A stretch of 64,000 bases of DNA from Echinometra lucunter (taxonomy: Eukaryota; Echinodermata; Echinoidea; Camarodonta; Echinometridae), in contig CM057151.1 in NCBI GenBank assembly GCA_029962745.1, positions 6,429,706 to 6,493,705 of the forward strand, given 5' to 3'. The first letter of the stretch is position 1; the number at the start of each line of letters is the position of its first letter. Shown here piece after piece: positions 36,101-46,630 of this stretch. A model generated the notes under the pieces. The model saw nothing but the letters and a program-made list of their open reading frames with translations, searched no databases and was not told the DNA's origin. Made by a program: the position numbers and the translations under genes.

Positions 36101-39100
36101 AATTTTATTCAGTTGTCATTTATTATGAATTAAGTATCATGTGGTGTTGCACTAAGTACCCCCCCCCCCCCCGACCCCGGAATCTCAGTTTAACTTTTAG
36201 GGTGTATGCAGTTGCTCCCTGTTAAATTGTTACAGGGGGCTCATTTACCCTTGGTCCTTGTGCCCTGACTATCATTATGTTGCAATTTAGACAGGATCAC
36301 AATTTTGTGATAAGGAATTGGCAAGTGGTGAATATTATTAAAGTTTGCAGTTTGGGATAAAAATTTTTGTAGGTGTTGATCATTTTTCCTTGCTCTCATT
36401 AGTTATTATAGCATGAAGTATTTAGATCTCATCAATTGTCAAACATCCATTTTATTTTTAATCAAATAATTTCTTCACCTTTTTTTTATTGTCTTTTCTT
36501 TTTTCTCAACTATCTCCCAGCTCAATTCACAGTCATTCCAATGCTCATTGCTTCATGAAGGTTCTCGATGGAACGTTGCAGGAATCTATGTTTGCCTGGC
36601 CAGAGCAAAACCAGAAAAAGGCTGCCATGAGACAGCTAGCAGTCAATACCTATGAGAGGGACCAAGTGGCATACATCAATGGTATGTTAGCATCCTGGAT
36701 ACATGTATCTCCTTTAACCCATTCGTGACAGGAATTATTTAAAGCCTGATTTGATCAGCTTTTATTCTTCAAATTGGCAACACCAACATTTTTATTTTAT
36801 TGCTACATTTTTCTTATAAAATGTCATGTATCTGAAATGAATATAAATTGACAGAAATTATGAGAAGTCAAAAAGTTGCTAATTTGCAGGGGAAAACGGT
36901 GATTTTAAACTTTCTATCACATTGCCAATTTAAGGATTTTGATGCTTATTTTCCTCTTAAAAATTTTCAGCATTAAACACCGAATATTGACGCAACCAAA
37001 ATGGGCACATTTTGTGTAGAATTTTTTACTCTTTCTGCTCATGTATTTGGTATAATTTTTAGGGCTCTGCATCAAAAGTTATTAGGTCAAACCACAAAAT
37101 GTTACCTCTGTCATGAATGGGTTAACAAGACAAAATACTCAAATTTTAATGAAAATGACACAGACGTTCTGGTACATATCATTTTCATGCCAGAACATAA
37201 TACACTGTCATATCTAAATAGTTTTCATGTTTAAGTTTGAAACATTCCACTCAAATGTTGTACATAATTATGTATAAATTTGTACATGACTTGACAACAC
37301 AAGCCACCATTAGGTCAAAATGCTGCCAATACAGCAAATAAAGAAATTTAGCAGAATGTTGATATAATTGCTTGGTTTAATCTCATTTCATTTCTCTTTC
37401 TGTGTTCAATTCATGTGGAAAAGCCTATTCCATTGCATACTTGATGTGCTGTAGCTGTATTGGTTTTGAATAGCATAGACCTAGGGATACTGTCTAGTAG
37501 GTCTATGGTTTCACAGTTTTTGTTAGGTATTGTCTGAAAGAAGTGTCTGCTTTGCATTTCGTAGAAGCCTCCATAAATGTGAATGCATTTAGTGACATAC
37601 AACTACATGTATACATGTACATGTATGTGTTTTCTATTCTCTTCTGAGTGCTTGTAATGCCATTGGAGTATGCAGCACATAATACAACCCATAACACACT
37701 CCAGCAAAATGCTTCCTTGTAGACTCTTTTATCAGCCCTTAGTTTCACCAATTGCATGTTGTCTTTTACTGTAGAACCAAATTCTGTTGCCAATTTCATT
37801 CTGCAAATTATTTGAAATACAGCTTGACACAACACTGACTTCTGAAATTTGCAAAAGTTTGTTTCCAAGAAAATGACCATCATTTTTCATTTCTTAAAGT
37901 TTCGCTTAAATGTTTTAGTTTTATAGGGTATTTGACCATCCTTGAATTTTCAAAAATTTTCTCTTTATTTGTATTTATAACATACTTCTTTTTAAAAATT
38001 TTTTTATTTATTTATTCAGGAGTTTAACTTTTGCTGATGGTTTTTCTTGAATGTAACTTTGAATATGTTCTATTTTCCTTTTTCTTCTTTTTTTTTTTAA
38101 AATGGTGGGGAGGGGTGGTATAAACTGGTCTGAAAAGGGAAATGATAGGAAATAAAATTTAAGGAAAACACATGGGGCTGTTAGTAATGTAATTGCTCTG
38201 TAAAGCCTCAAGTCTTTCCCACTGTTTTATGTTCCTGTGTAAGTTGTGTTATTTGAGGAATGACAACATTGTGTGGTCAGAATTTAGGTACATGTAGGAT
38301 GTTCACCTCAGACAAAATCTCTGTTGCCAAAACATGTTTGTGAAAGCTGCAGTGGTTTTACTCTTAGACAATAGATATTTATATGACTGACTTCATATTT
38401 CAGTGATGCAAAACAGGAAAGGCATTTGAGTATATAATAACATTTTCAGTGATCATTTTTCCTTTTCTAAGAAATTTTTAGCTGTTAAGTTCCTGCCAAA
38501 TACATACAATTAAGCTCCAAAGAAAAGCTTACAGCCTACATGCAATATTGTGAGGCCCTACACAGTCATACATGGGCCTATTGAAATTTCATGTAAGCTG
38601 TAAGCTTTTCTTTTGGGCTTAACCGGATATGTGCAAAGAATGAAAAATAACATCAACTAGTTTTAATGGTTGAGTTCAGTTTTTTGTCTCGCCCACCGGA
38701 GGTGAAAGCGAGGCTAAGGGATCCAAATGGCTCTGTCCGTCGTCCGTCCATCACAAATGTTAAAGTTTACCTGCAAGACTCTCTTTCTCTTATGATACAT
38801 AACTTGGCAACTGCTGGTCCAATGGCAACCAAACTTGGGTGGTAGATGCACTAGGGGTGCCATCATGTTGCGGAGCTGTCGGAGGTCACATGGTGAGGTC
38901 AAAGGTCACTTGAGGTCACATTGTTATAAAGTACCTGCAAGACTCTTTTTACATACGTTAAAGTTTACCTGCAAGACTCTCTTATGATAACTTGGTAACT
39001 GTTGGTCCAATGGCAACCAAACTTGGATGATAGATGCACTAGGGGTAACATTATGTTGTGGTGCTGTCAGAGGTCACATGGTGAGGTCAAAGGTCATTTG

Positions 39101-42100
39101 AGGTCAAATGTTAGAGTTTACCCGCAAGACTCTCTTATGACAAAAAACTTTGCATTCATTGCTCCCTTTTCAACTAAACTTGGGTCATAAATATACTTGG
39201 GGGACCTTCATGTTATAGTGGTATTGGAGATCACATGGTATGGTCAAAGGTCATTTTATTTCAAACCTGTTTGAAATAAAAGTTTACCTGCAAGACTCTC
39301 TTATGACATAACATGACAACTGTTGGTCCAATGGCAACCAAACTTAGGTGATAGATGCACTAGGGGTAAGATCATGTTGCGGTGCTGTCAGAGGTCACAT
39401 GGTGAGGTCAAAGGTCATTTGAGGTCAAATGATAGAGTTTACCCGCAAGACTCTCTTATGACAAAAAACTTTGCATTCATTGCTCCCTTTTCAACTAAAC
39501 TTGGGTCATAAATATACTTGGGGGACCTTCATGTTATAGTGGTATTGGAGATCACATGGTAAGGTCAAAGGTCATTTTATTTCAAACGTTTAAGTTTACC
39601 TGCAAGACTCTCTTATGACATAACATGACAACTGTTGGTCTAATGGCAACCAAACTTAGGTGATAGATGCACTAGGGGTAACATCATGTTGCGGTGCTGT
39701 CAGAGGTCACATGGTGAGGTCAAAGGTCATTTGAGGTCAAATGTTAGAGTTTACCTGCAAGACTCTCTTATGACAAAAAACTTTGCAACCGTTGCTCCCT
39801 TTTCAACATGGAAATTGTGACTTTTCCACCTTTCTGTACGCTAATTTGATTTTGAATGCTTTTATTGTAAAAATCACCACTTGCCCGATCGGGCAAGTGA
39901 GTTTGACATTTGTTTGCCCGCCGATGAGCCGGCAAGCGGATTTGTCATGCTCTGGAGGAGTGATGTTTTGACAAAATAATCTTAATGCAATGTACATGTA
40001 GATGTTTTTGAAATCTGTCTTCTATCATCTTAATGTTTGGGTGATAGTTTGTTGATAGAATGATTAATGCCTATAAATTTTGAAATTCTTTCCTATTTGT
40101 GATGCAGAGTGTATGTAAATTTAAATGTTCCTTGAATGTACATATTGTACATGTAGGTGTACATACGTAGGCTCAGCAAAAGTAACTCCCACACACGCTT
40201 GCAAGCTCTATTAATCCTGCACTAATGGATGGGCTACCTACAATATACTGCAAGGGTTATCTCCTTTATTATTAAATATCACTCTTGTAATTATATTAAG
40301 CATGGTACATGTATGCAGGCTTGTCTGCACTGCCACAAAAATGTACAAATTAAGTTTACCATTTTATTTTAAATGTCCTCTGTACCACAGTAGCACATGG
40401 GTGATGAAGTAAAGTCAAAAATACATAGCAAAATCGCTGACATTGAATAGAACTGATTAAAAAGAAGCATTGTTAGGTAGTAAAGAACACTCTAGTAGTG
40501 GGAACCTGACATGTTACGTGTGCCTTTTGTATTTGGTTTGTCCAATGAAAACTTCTCCAGCAGAACTCTATTGCAAATCTAATTTGAAGGATGGATGGGA
40601 GTCTTTAATTCTTTTACAGTCTTTCAGTTCCATTCATTAGAGTGGTTGGATCATGTATAATTGGTTGGATAAATTTTAACTTCAATCCTGTATAGTATTC
40701 ATAATTGAATGGTGGCTTTAAAACCCATGTACATTATTGGTACCGTAGCGAAAGAAAATTGGCATTAAACATACTAAATAGTCTCAAATTGTATATATTA
40801 ATAATGATAATGATAATAACTCTTATTTACCCAGGGTAGCCACTTCAGCTATCAGCTGATCTTCCAGCGAGCCCTGCATAACATAATATGTTATTATTAC
40901 CCTTCTCCATTCTAATACGCCAAGCGCCTTGCTAGAAGGCAGAAGGTCCCATTTTTGTAAGTCTTTAGTATGACTCGGCCGGGGATCGAACCCACGATCT
41001 CCCGTTCAGGACGCTCTATCAATTGAGCCAACATGCCCAGTTGAATATTTATTTTTTGCCTTTCACTTGTTTAATGTACTCAAGGAAGAAAAAAACTTCA
41101 CAGCATCTTGTTTTTTGCAAACTTTTATCTTGCCATTTATCATCTAAAAGAAAAGAAATATGCAGCTACATATTGTATGCAACAATAGACGGGAAAGGAA
41201 TTATGTAATAGGGACAGCTTCACCTGCCAATGAAGAAAGCCTTTCCGCCCATTTGACTGTATCCAAATAAGTGTTGAACCCCCAAATGCACTGTTTTTTT
41301 TCCCTTCTGTCTTGTTAGATTCTAAGGGTCTTCATCGAGTCGAGAACCCCAGCCACAGTGACCGAGCTGCCAGTCTTCATCTTTACTCTCCACCATTCCA
41401 AACCTGCCAGTGCTTTGACCAGAGGACAGGAAAATCCACCACAAGTACTGTCACCTTCTGGTCCAGGTTTGGGGAGAGGACACCCTTTGTAAGTATAACA
41501 CATGAAGCAAATATCCTTTGAGACTTGTTCATGTACAACATGGTAAACTGCTGAAAACCCTTGATTGCGCACAGTTCCCCATTTTAAACCTATCATACAA
41601 TTCATTTGATATACATAAAACAGTTTTTATTTTGCCTGGTATATCACTCAGTTCATGGCTCTGCTCCACAGTACAACTCTGCTCTCATTCACACCTACAC
41701 ACCATCTAGGCTTCTACGCTCCAGTGACTCTGGTCTTCTTAGAGTTACAAAATGTAAAACAAAGTGGGGGGAAAGGGTATTCAGCCATGCGGGGCCCTCA
41801 CTATGGAATTCCCTCCCACGAGAGATCCGGGATAGCAAGCGTGTGGAAACATTTAAGATTAAACTAAAAACGTACCTCTTTAACTCATTTTATCAATGAT
41901 TTTCTGTTACTTGTAATTTTGTTTGCCCCCCTTCACTCCTGCGCCTTGAGCATCTCTTACGAGATGGATATGGCGCCTAACAAATTGCATAATGGTATAT
42001 TATGGCAGTTTATTTGAAAGAGTTATGGAACCATATTTGAAGGAGGCTTTATAAGTATGCTTAGAACTATGAAAGGCGATGTACACTCTATGTATATTTG

Positions 42101-43328
42101 ACATTTATAGAGATAGTATTCATCTTTTTTGGCTTGGTGGTATTCTACCAAAAAGGTAAACCTTATGTTCGGTTTTAGCCAAGTATACATGTAATAGTAA
42201 AATTAAATAAAATAGATGCATCCTTTATGCATGAGCATATGGGAGCAAGACAGTTCTCATTTATACATAGTAGACACTATGAACATGACGGACAAAGAAA
42301 GCGGACAAAAAAACAACCCCTCATTCTACTCTTCGCAATGGTTCTGGTAGTCAAAAGAACATCTCTTCACTGCTATTGTCTAAAATATGTGGAACAGGTG
42401 TCACATGCATATTCACCTGGAACTACATGATTAAACATAATAGCTGTGAAGGGATGTGCTTTTGACTACCAGAACCATTGTGAAGGGTAGAATGAGAGGT
42501 TGTTTATTTTGTCCGCTTTCTTTGTCCGCCATGTTCATAGCGAGATGCTTCTAGAATTAGATGTCTTGCTTGGAGTGGTAAGTACTTGGCCTTGTGCCAC
42601 CTAAAACAAGGTCAGGTACGAAGACTGCTGTCGCACTTTCTGCCAGCAACTGTAGTCTTGCTTACAGAGCGTGTTTAGCTATCCCTGCCACACCCCCGAT
42701 TGTACCCCAATGAATGCTGAAGCTGGAATGTCATTTCATTAGATCCACATGCTTGAACTTGGGCCAGTGAACATGAGAAATGCTATAATGAAAAGATACA
42801 TGGGAGCATACATGGAAACTTAGATCTGGAAAGCTTAAATAGAACCTTGGATAGTGGACAAAGAAGGAAATTTGTGTAACACCTCTGAGGCAGTATTTAT
42901 TTCAAATACATGTTATTGTTTATTGATATAGCACCAAAACAAACATAAAAGTTCTGATTTTTATGATGTCAAAAGGTAATTGCACTTTGAAAAACACATT
43001 GTTTCTGGCAGTTGTAGTCAAAGTCATGGCATCATAGCATCAAAAAGGTTGTAGGCATCAGTTAAAGATGGTGATATTTTTAGCAAAAGGAATTTCTTTA
43101 TCGCAGTACTGTATGACGCATCGGAACAATAGATATTATTAGCATGCGATTTCTGTAGCCTGTTGACATGCATGGAACAGGATAAGAGAAGAATATCATC
43201 TCCCCCCCCCCCCCCCCAATGCCTTATTCCCATGTGACCAGTCCGTGATATTTTTCTCCATCTTCTTTTCCCCTATGCAGAAAGTGGACCGCTCTCCTTC
43301 AGTGTGTTTTGAACCTGAGAACAACTAG
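27008..43328 (+). CDS. CDO1: Cysteine dioxygenase type 1 (5 coding exons)
   Basis: Join of 27008-27174, 35998-36075, 36521-36681, 41319-41488 and 43281-43328: 624 nt, 207 residues (mammalian CDO1 is 200). This cupin-fold, non-haem iron enzyme oxidises L-cysteine to cysteine sulfinate in the cytosol, the entry to taurine and sulfate formation. The iron-binding 3-His set is present: His85 and His87 in SSIHSHSNAHC, and His141 in GLHRVEN. Cys92 and Tyr158 are the pair expected to form the Cys-Tyr cross-link. Ser154-His156-Tyr158 (SLHLYSPP) and Tyr57/Arg59 (YRYTRN) match substrate-site residues. Introns total over 15 kb (intron 1 alone 8.8 kb) and contain most of the window's mobile elements. The last exon is divergent, as is usual at this C-terminus. 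Confidence 0.97.
29228..29254 (+). repeat. 27-G homopolymer
   Basis: An uninterrupted G run in CDO1 intron 1. Confidence 0.95.
30991..31289. mobile_element. TTAA-bounded MITE in CDO1 intron 1
   Basis: Left end TTAAAGGGATATTATAGT, right end a near-inverted copy (ACTATGATATCCCTTTAA). Both ends are TTAA, consistent with a piggyBac-like target. 299 bp. Confidence 0.8.
33527..34425. mobile_element. Inverted-ended element with ~150-bp tandem units carrying DR1 motifs
   Basis: Ends ATTTATGCCTCCGC and GCGGAGGCATAAAT are perfect inverted copies. The left end adds a CCTCCG..CGGAGG hairpin and a (GTCC)n run. About five ~150-bp tandem units follow, each with 'CATATGGGAGGGACAATGAT' or similar, then AGGTCAAAGGTCA. 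Perfect copies lie at 33868, 33875, 34032, 34039, 34183 and 34190 (overlapping pairs). A short CGACC..GGTCG hairpin follows at 34428-34443. Confidence 0.85.
34639..35113. mobile_element. TTAA-bounded MITE in CDO1 intron 1
   Basis: Left end TTAAAGGTAATAAGCAGTAG, right end ACCGTTTATTACCTTTAA: inverted with one or two changes, TTAA at both ends. The interior has a GC-rich patch at 34815-34900 (CAGCGCGGGCCCGCGTCG). Confidence 0.8.
35998..36075 (+). CDS. CDO1: CDO1 coding exon 2
   Basis: Acceptor TATGTAG|GTACAC; encodes [20 protein letters not shown] through EGQG. Donor GAAG|GTGAGC, phase 2. Confidence 0.96.
36521..36681 (+). CDS. CDO1: CDO1 coding exon 3 (His-X-His iron motif)
   Basis: Acceptor CTCCCAG|CTCAA; encodes SIHSHSNAHCFMKVLDGTLQ, then ESMFAWPEQNQ and AYIN. 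Donor AATG|GTATGT, phase 1. Confidence 0.96.
36714..37125. mobile_element. TTAA-bounded MITE, copy 1
   Basis: Ends TTAACCCATTCGTGACAG and CTGTCATGAATGGGTTAA. Nearly full-length match to 44309-44725. Its left end is only 33 bp beyond exon 3 of CDO1. 412 bp, no frame. Confidence 0.88.
38688..39805. repeat. Second AGGTCAAAGGTCA tandem array in CDO1 intron 3
   Basis: It opens with a CTCGCCCACCGG..GCGAG hairpin and a (CGTC)n-like run, then repeats a ~320-bp unit made of two related halves (TTTACCTGCAAGACTCTC; GGCAACCAAACTTGG; GGTGCTGTCAGAGGTCACAT). Perfect AGGTCAAAGGTCA occurs at 38896, 39084, 39405, 39562 and 39717, with a one-base variant at 39241. Its sequence otherwise differs from the 33.5-kb element. 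Confidence 0.85.
39879..39898. repeat. 20-bp perfect palindrome
   Basis: ACTTGCCCGATCGGGCAAGT, followed within 40 bp by a second partial pair (TTGCCCG..CGGCAAG). Confidence 0.85.
40800..41040 (-). mobile_element. tRNA-derived SINE in CDO1 intron 3
   Basis: Read on the minus strand, it starts with a tRNA-like head containing A-box-like TGGCTCAATTGATAGAGCG and B-box-like GGTTCGATCCC. An unrelated body follows, and it ends in a (TTATCA)n-like tail. This is the standard SINE layout; the head is too diverged to call as a functional tRNA. Confidence 0.8.
41319..41488 (+). CDS. CDO1: CDO1 coding exon 4 (third iron His, Tyr of cross-link)
   Basis: Acceptor TGTTAG|ATTCT; encodes SKGLHRVENPSHSDRAASLH, LYSPPFQTCQCFDQRTGK and onward to RTPF. 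Donor CTTT|GTAAGT, phase 0. Confidence 0.96.
41620..42000 (+). mobile_element. 3' end of an L2/CR1-like non-LTR retrotransposon
   Basis: The reading frame YTPSRLLRSSDSGLLRVTKC, then GERVFSHAGPSLWNSLPREI and KRVETFKIKLKTYLF, is the typical C-terminus of the L2/CR1 reverse-transcriptase protein. It is followed by a 3' UTR hairpin of the kind GCGCCTTGAGCATC..GATGGATATGGCGC. 5'-truncated, as is normal for these elements; not part of CDO1. Confidence 0.85.
42277..42540. mobile_element. 264-bp foldback element in CDO1 intron 4
   Basis: About 100-bp arms are inverted copies: CTATGAACATGACGGACAAA on the left, its counterpart ending GCCATGTTCATAG on the right, with ATGGTTCTGGTAGTCAAAAG in each arm. 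The loop is short and there is no frame. Confidence 0.85.
43281..43328 (+). CDS. CDO1: CDO1 coding exon 5 with stop
   Basis: Acceptor TATGCAG|AAAGTG; encodes KVDRSPSVCFEPENN, then TAG at 43326-43328. It keeps the phase and ends near the expected length. Confidence 0.88.
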   Translation, partial: KVDRSPSVCFEPENN

Positions 43329-43900
43329 ATGTCATTTGTCTCCATTGCATATCATTTGCTATGACTCATCATAGAGGTAGAGATGGGGGATGAGAGAAAA
43401 GAGAGCTTAGCTCATGTATTCTGAAGACTTCTTGATCAGGAGGTGCAAGAGCTGTTTCTGAAATTGATCTGGAATGCAAATTATGCTGAACTATTTTTTT
43501 TTTAAAGTAAATATCTTGATGATAGTGCTGATTTTTCTTGTATTCGCCTTTTTGTTTGTTTGCCCTTTATTTGCCCTTTTTATTTGCCATCTTATTTGTC
43601 TGTGTCCACTGCTAATCTGTAAGTTTGAACTGAAAAAAAGCTATGAGCCTTCTCTGCCATTCATGAGGATGAGTGTTCTGTGGCTGCAGCAACTCTTCTG
43701 TTTTAATCCCAAAAGGGTATCTTTTTTGTGTGACATTTTAAAAAAAAACATTCTTGCTATTGTCAATTCTTGTGATCTATTATACGTTCATCTCTGACAG
43801 TTCATCTCCTAATAATTGCTACTCCAAGCCTCATTTCATGTAAGAAAATCTATATGTGTAAATATACAGAATCTGAAATGTCACAATACTTTGATGCTAC

Positions 43901-43906
43901 AATAAA
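43901..43906 (+). terminator. Possible CDO1 polyadenylation signal
   Basis: AATAAA 573 bp after the stop, directly before a run of A. The genomic A run makes this uncertain. Confidence 0.4.
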
Positions 43907-44308
43907 TTATAAAAAAAAAAAAAATCAAAAAATCAAAAAATGCTAACATATATTTTTAAATAGCAGTTACCATATTTTGAATAAGTGCCTTATATTTTAA
44001 TTCCAGAAAATAGAGAATTTAATTTATTGAATCTTGGTGATGGTCATACACGTGTAGCATTGGATGGAAAATGTTGCTCGAAGATCCATCTGAGTATTTT
44101 GTAGACTTGTTTTCATTATTTTGGTTTACAAACAATGATAGCACTGTAGTAATCTGATTGATATGTTTGTATGTTTGTAGTTGAATTGTGAGCAGCTGCA
44201 CTAATCTGTATATTCTGTTATCAAGTTGATTCTTGTGCTCTTGGACAAAACACACAAAGCCAGTATCCTAGTGGCTGGTATTCATGAAAGTGTTCATTTT
44301 TAAACCCT
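43907..44308. other. Intergenic, nothing recognised
   Basis: AT-rich sequence without a coding or repeat signal that I can support. Confidence 0.5.
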
Positions 44309-44725
44309 TTAACCCATTCGTGACAGGAATTATTCAAAACCTAATTTGATCAGCTTTTATTCTTCAAATTGGCAACACCAACATTTTGCTTTTATTGCTA
44401 CATTTTTCTTATAAAACATCTTGCATCTGAAATAAATATGAATTAACAGAATGTATGATGAGAAGTCATAGAGTTGCCAATTTGAAGGGAAAAACGGTAA
44501 TTTTAACATTTTCATCGCATTGCCAATTTAAGGATTTTAATGCTTATTTTCCTTTAAAAAAATTTCAGCATCAAACAACAAATATTGATGCAACGAAAAT
44601 GGGCACAGTAAGTGTAGAATTTTTTGCTCTTTCTGCTCATGTATTTGGTATGATTTTTAGGGCTCTGCATCAAAAGTTATTAGACCAAACCACATAATGT
44701 GGACCCTCTGTCAAGAATGGGTTAA
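44309..44725. mobile_element. TTAA-bounded MITE, copy 2
   Basis: Same ends and interior as 36714-37125 with scattered changes, in the same orientation. 417 bp. Confidence 0.88.
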
Positions 44726-45345
44726 ACCCAATGCCTGTACGAATCAAGTGGTCCCTGAGTGGTTAAAGTTAGACCACTGATTTACGAAGTGTACCTTGAG
44801 AGTAAAAACCCTTATTTAATGCAGTTGTCTATAATCTAGCATAGTGCTTTCAGTAATCCTAGTGTGAACACTCATGAAGGTGTTCAAGAGATTGGTGCAG
44901 TACTGTATGGTTTTCATGTTTAGCTTTATCTTCCAATACTGTGATTATATTAGTTGGTATGATACACTTCATAGTTCTGAAACTAACCATGCGTAAAGGT
45001 GATTTATGTAATTTTGTCTATTAGCAGCATTGTTTGATTTGTTGATTTGATATGGTAATCATGTTATGCATGCTTGCACACCAGTTATTCATAAAGTGAG
45101 GTTTAGTTTACTCATTTGTACTGGTTTTAGATTTTCATCTAATGCTGTTCAGATGTTTATTTTTGTAGTATTCAAAGTACCGGTATTGCATTCCAGTACA
45201 GGTTGAGCCCAAGTTTCATAAATCTCTATGATTGATGAGTTTTGTTATTTTATACAAGTTCACTGAAGTGGAAACTTGTCTTTGAACCCTTAAGCTACCA
45301 AAAGCTGGCACAGTGATCTGCGTAGAGTTGCTAAATACATGTGTA
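44726..45345. other. Intergenic, nothing recognised
   Basis: No exon or repeat supported. Confidence 0.5.
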
Positions 45346-45916
45346 CATGTTGTCGCTGAATCCACAAAGTGGCACGCGCGACCGCAGATGCGCGAAATCA
45401 CTTTTCGAGTAAAACATGATTAAAGATTTTATCTGTTTTTCAACTGCTCATTGCCATTTGTTATGAAGTTAAGCTGTATGATTCAAGCCAGATAGAAAGC
45501 AAGTATCTACTCTTGCCTTCCATGTAGAATCGTGCTCAAACTAAGTTCAAATCTTAACACAGTAAGAAGAATCCACGAAGTGGCACTTCGTGTAGGAAGC
45601 AAGTACGATTTTGCGCACCCAAATCATTTCACGAACCGGCACAAGCGCGCGCGCCGTTGAGTTTTTCTGTATAGAACTCAATAGCGCGTAACGGCGCGCA
45701 CCCTTGTGCTGGTTCGTGGATATTTTTTAATGTAGATTTTCAGGCTCAGTGTCGTTTTTGTACTTTAATTATCTCTTAAATTAGAGTGAATTGGGTTCTC
45801 AAATTTTGTGAAATGAAAGACCATGGCCAGAGAATGATGAAACTGAAAATAAGTCAAATTTGACTTTGGATGCAATTTTGGGGGTTTGTGCCACTTCGTG
45901 AATTCAGCAACGATGT
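45346..45916. mobile_element. Nested foldback element with a GC-rich cruciform
   Basis: Outer arms GTCGCTGAATCCACAAAGTG (45350) and its inverted counterpart CACTTCGTGAATTCAGCAAC (45892). At its heart is a second inverted repeat (45631-45718), ACGAACCGGCACAAGCGCGC against GCGCGCACCCTTGTGCTGG. The centre also has CGAAGTGGCACTTCG. No frame. Confidence 0.75.
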
Positions 45917-46493
45917 AGTTGCATGCTCGCTTGTGCATACTTAAGCACTTCTGCAATAAACTTGGCACAGGAGGGATATGAGGCTCGGCATGATTAGATA
46001 GGGGTTAAAGCTTCACTCTTCATCCATATCTATCTGCAGTGCTTGATAATGCCAAACTTTGTTTACATGAAATTGATGTATTATCTTGATGATTATTTTT
46101 ATTGCATGGCTCTCATGTGAACAAGTGGATAATACGACTTACATGTAAGAAGTGGTGCTGTATTCAGTTCATTACAAATGAGTATTTTACTTAGCATTTT
46201 ACTTGCTAACTTAAATAGCTTAACTCGTCTTCAGATCACATTTAAGCATATTATGTTAGCAAGTCAACTTGCAAGGGAAAATACTGATAGCCACTGTGAC
46301 GACAAAGTCTACTCAAAATAATGCGCATTAAAGTGATTACACAATGTTAGAAAAAATTTTGATACATGATCGAGAATAGAATTCTAAGAAGAATAACATT
46401 AAAATTTTGATGATTTTTCAATCGAAATCAATGCATTTTGGCTAATTTTCTCATAAAAAGTCAAGAGTTGACCAAAAAACTTGAGTATGCGGT
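45917..46493. other. Intergenic, nothing recognised
   Basis: AT-rich; no supportable feature. Confidence 0.45.
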
Positions 46494-46630
46494 ATGACGT
46501 AAAAGTGGGTACCCAGCTTCGCGCACTGCAGTTGAGCTGCGCGCTAGACTGTACAATTTGTATTATACCTTGCGCGCATTTTGCTAGAAGTGCGCGACAA
46601 GGTACCCACTTTGACGTCATTTTGACGTCA
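46494..46630. repeat. Inverted repeat with two CRE-type palindromes
   Basis: TGACGTAAAAGTGGGTACCC pairs with GGGTACC..TTTGACGTCA-like sequence on the right, with GCGCGC-rich inner arms. The right arm contains TGACGTCA twice (46612 and 46623), a perfect cAMP-response-element core. Confidence 0.7.

Noticed and set aside
38688..39805. 62-residue repeated frames (MVQWQPNLDDRC and MVQWQPNLGDRC) as a gene family
   Set aside because: They repeat with the ~320-bp tandem unit and have no start context or homology; the repeat is non-coding.
41620..41900. ORF in CDO1 intron 4 as an alternative CDO1 exon
   Set aside because: It matches the C-terminus of L2/CR1-type reverse transcriptases and is followed by that family's 3' hairpin, so it is a retrotransposon fragment.
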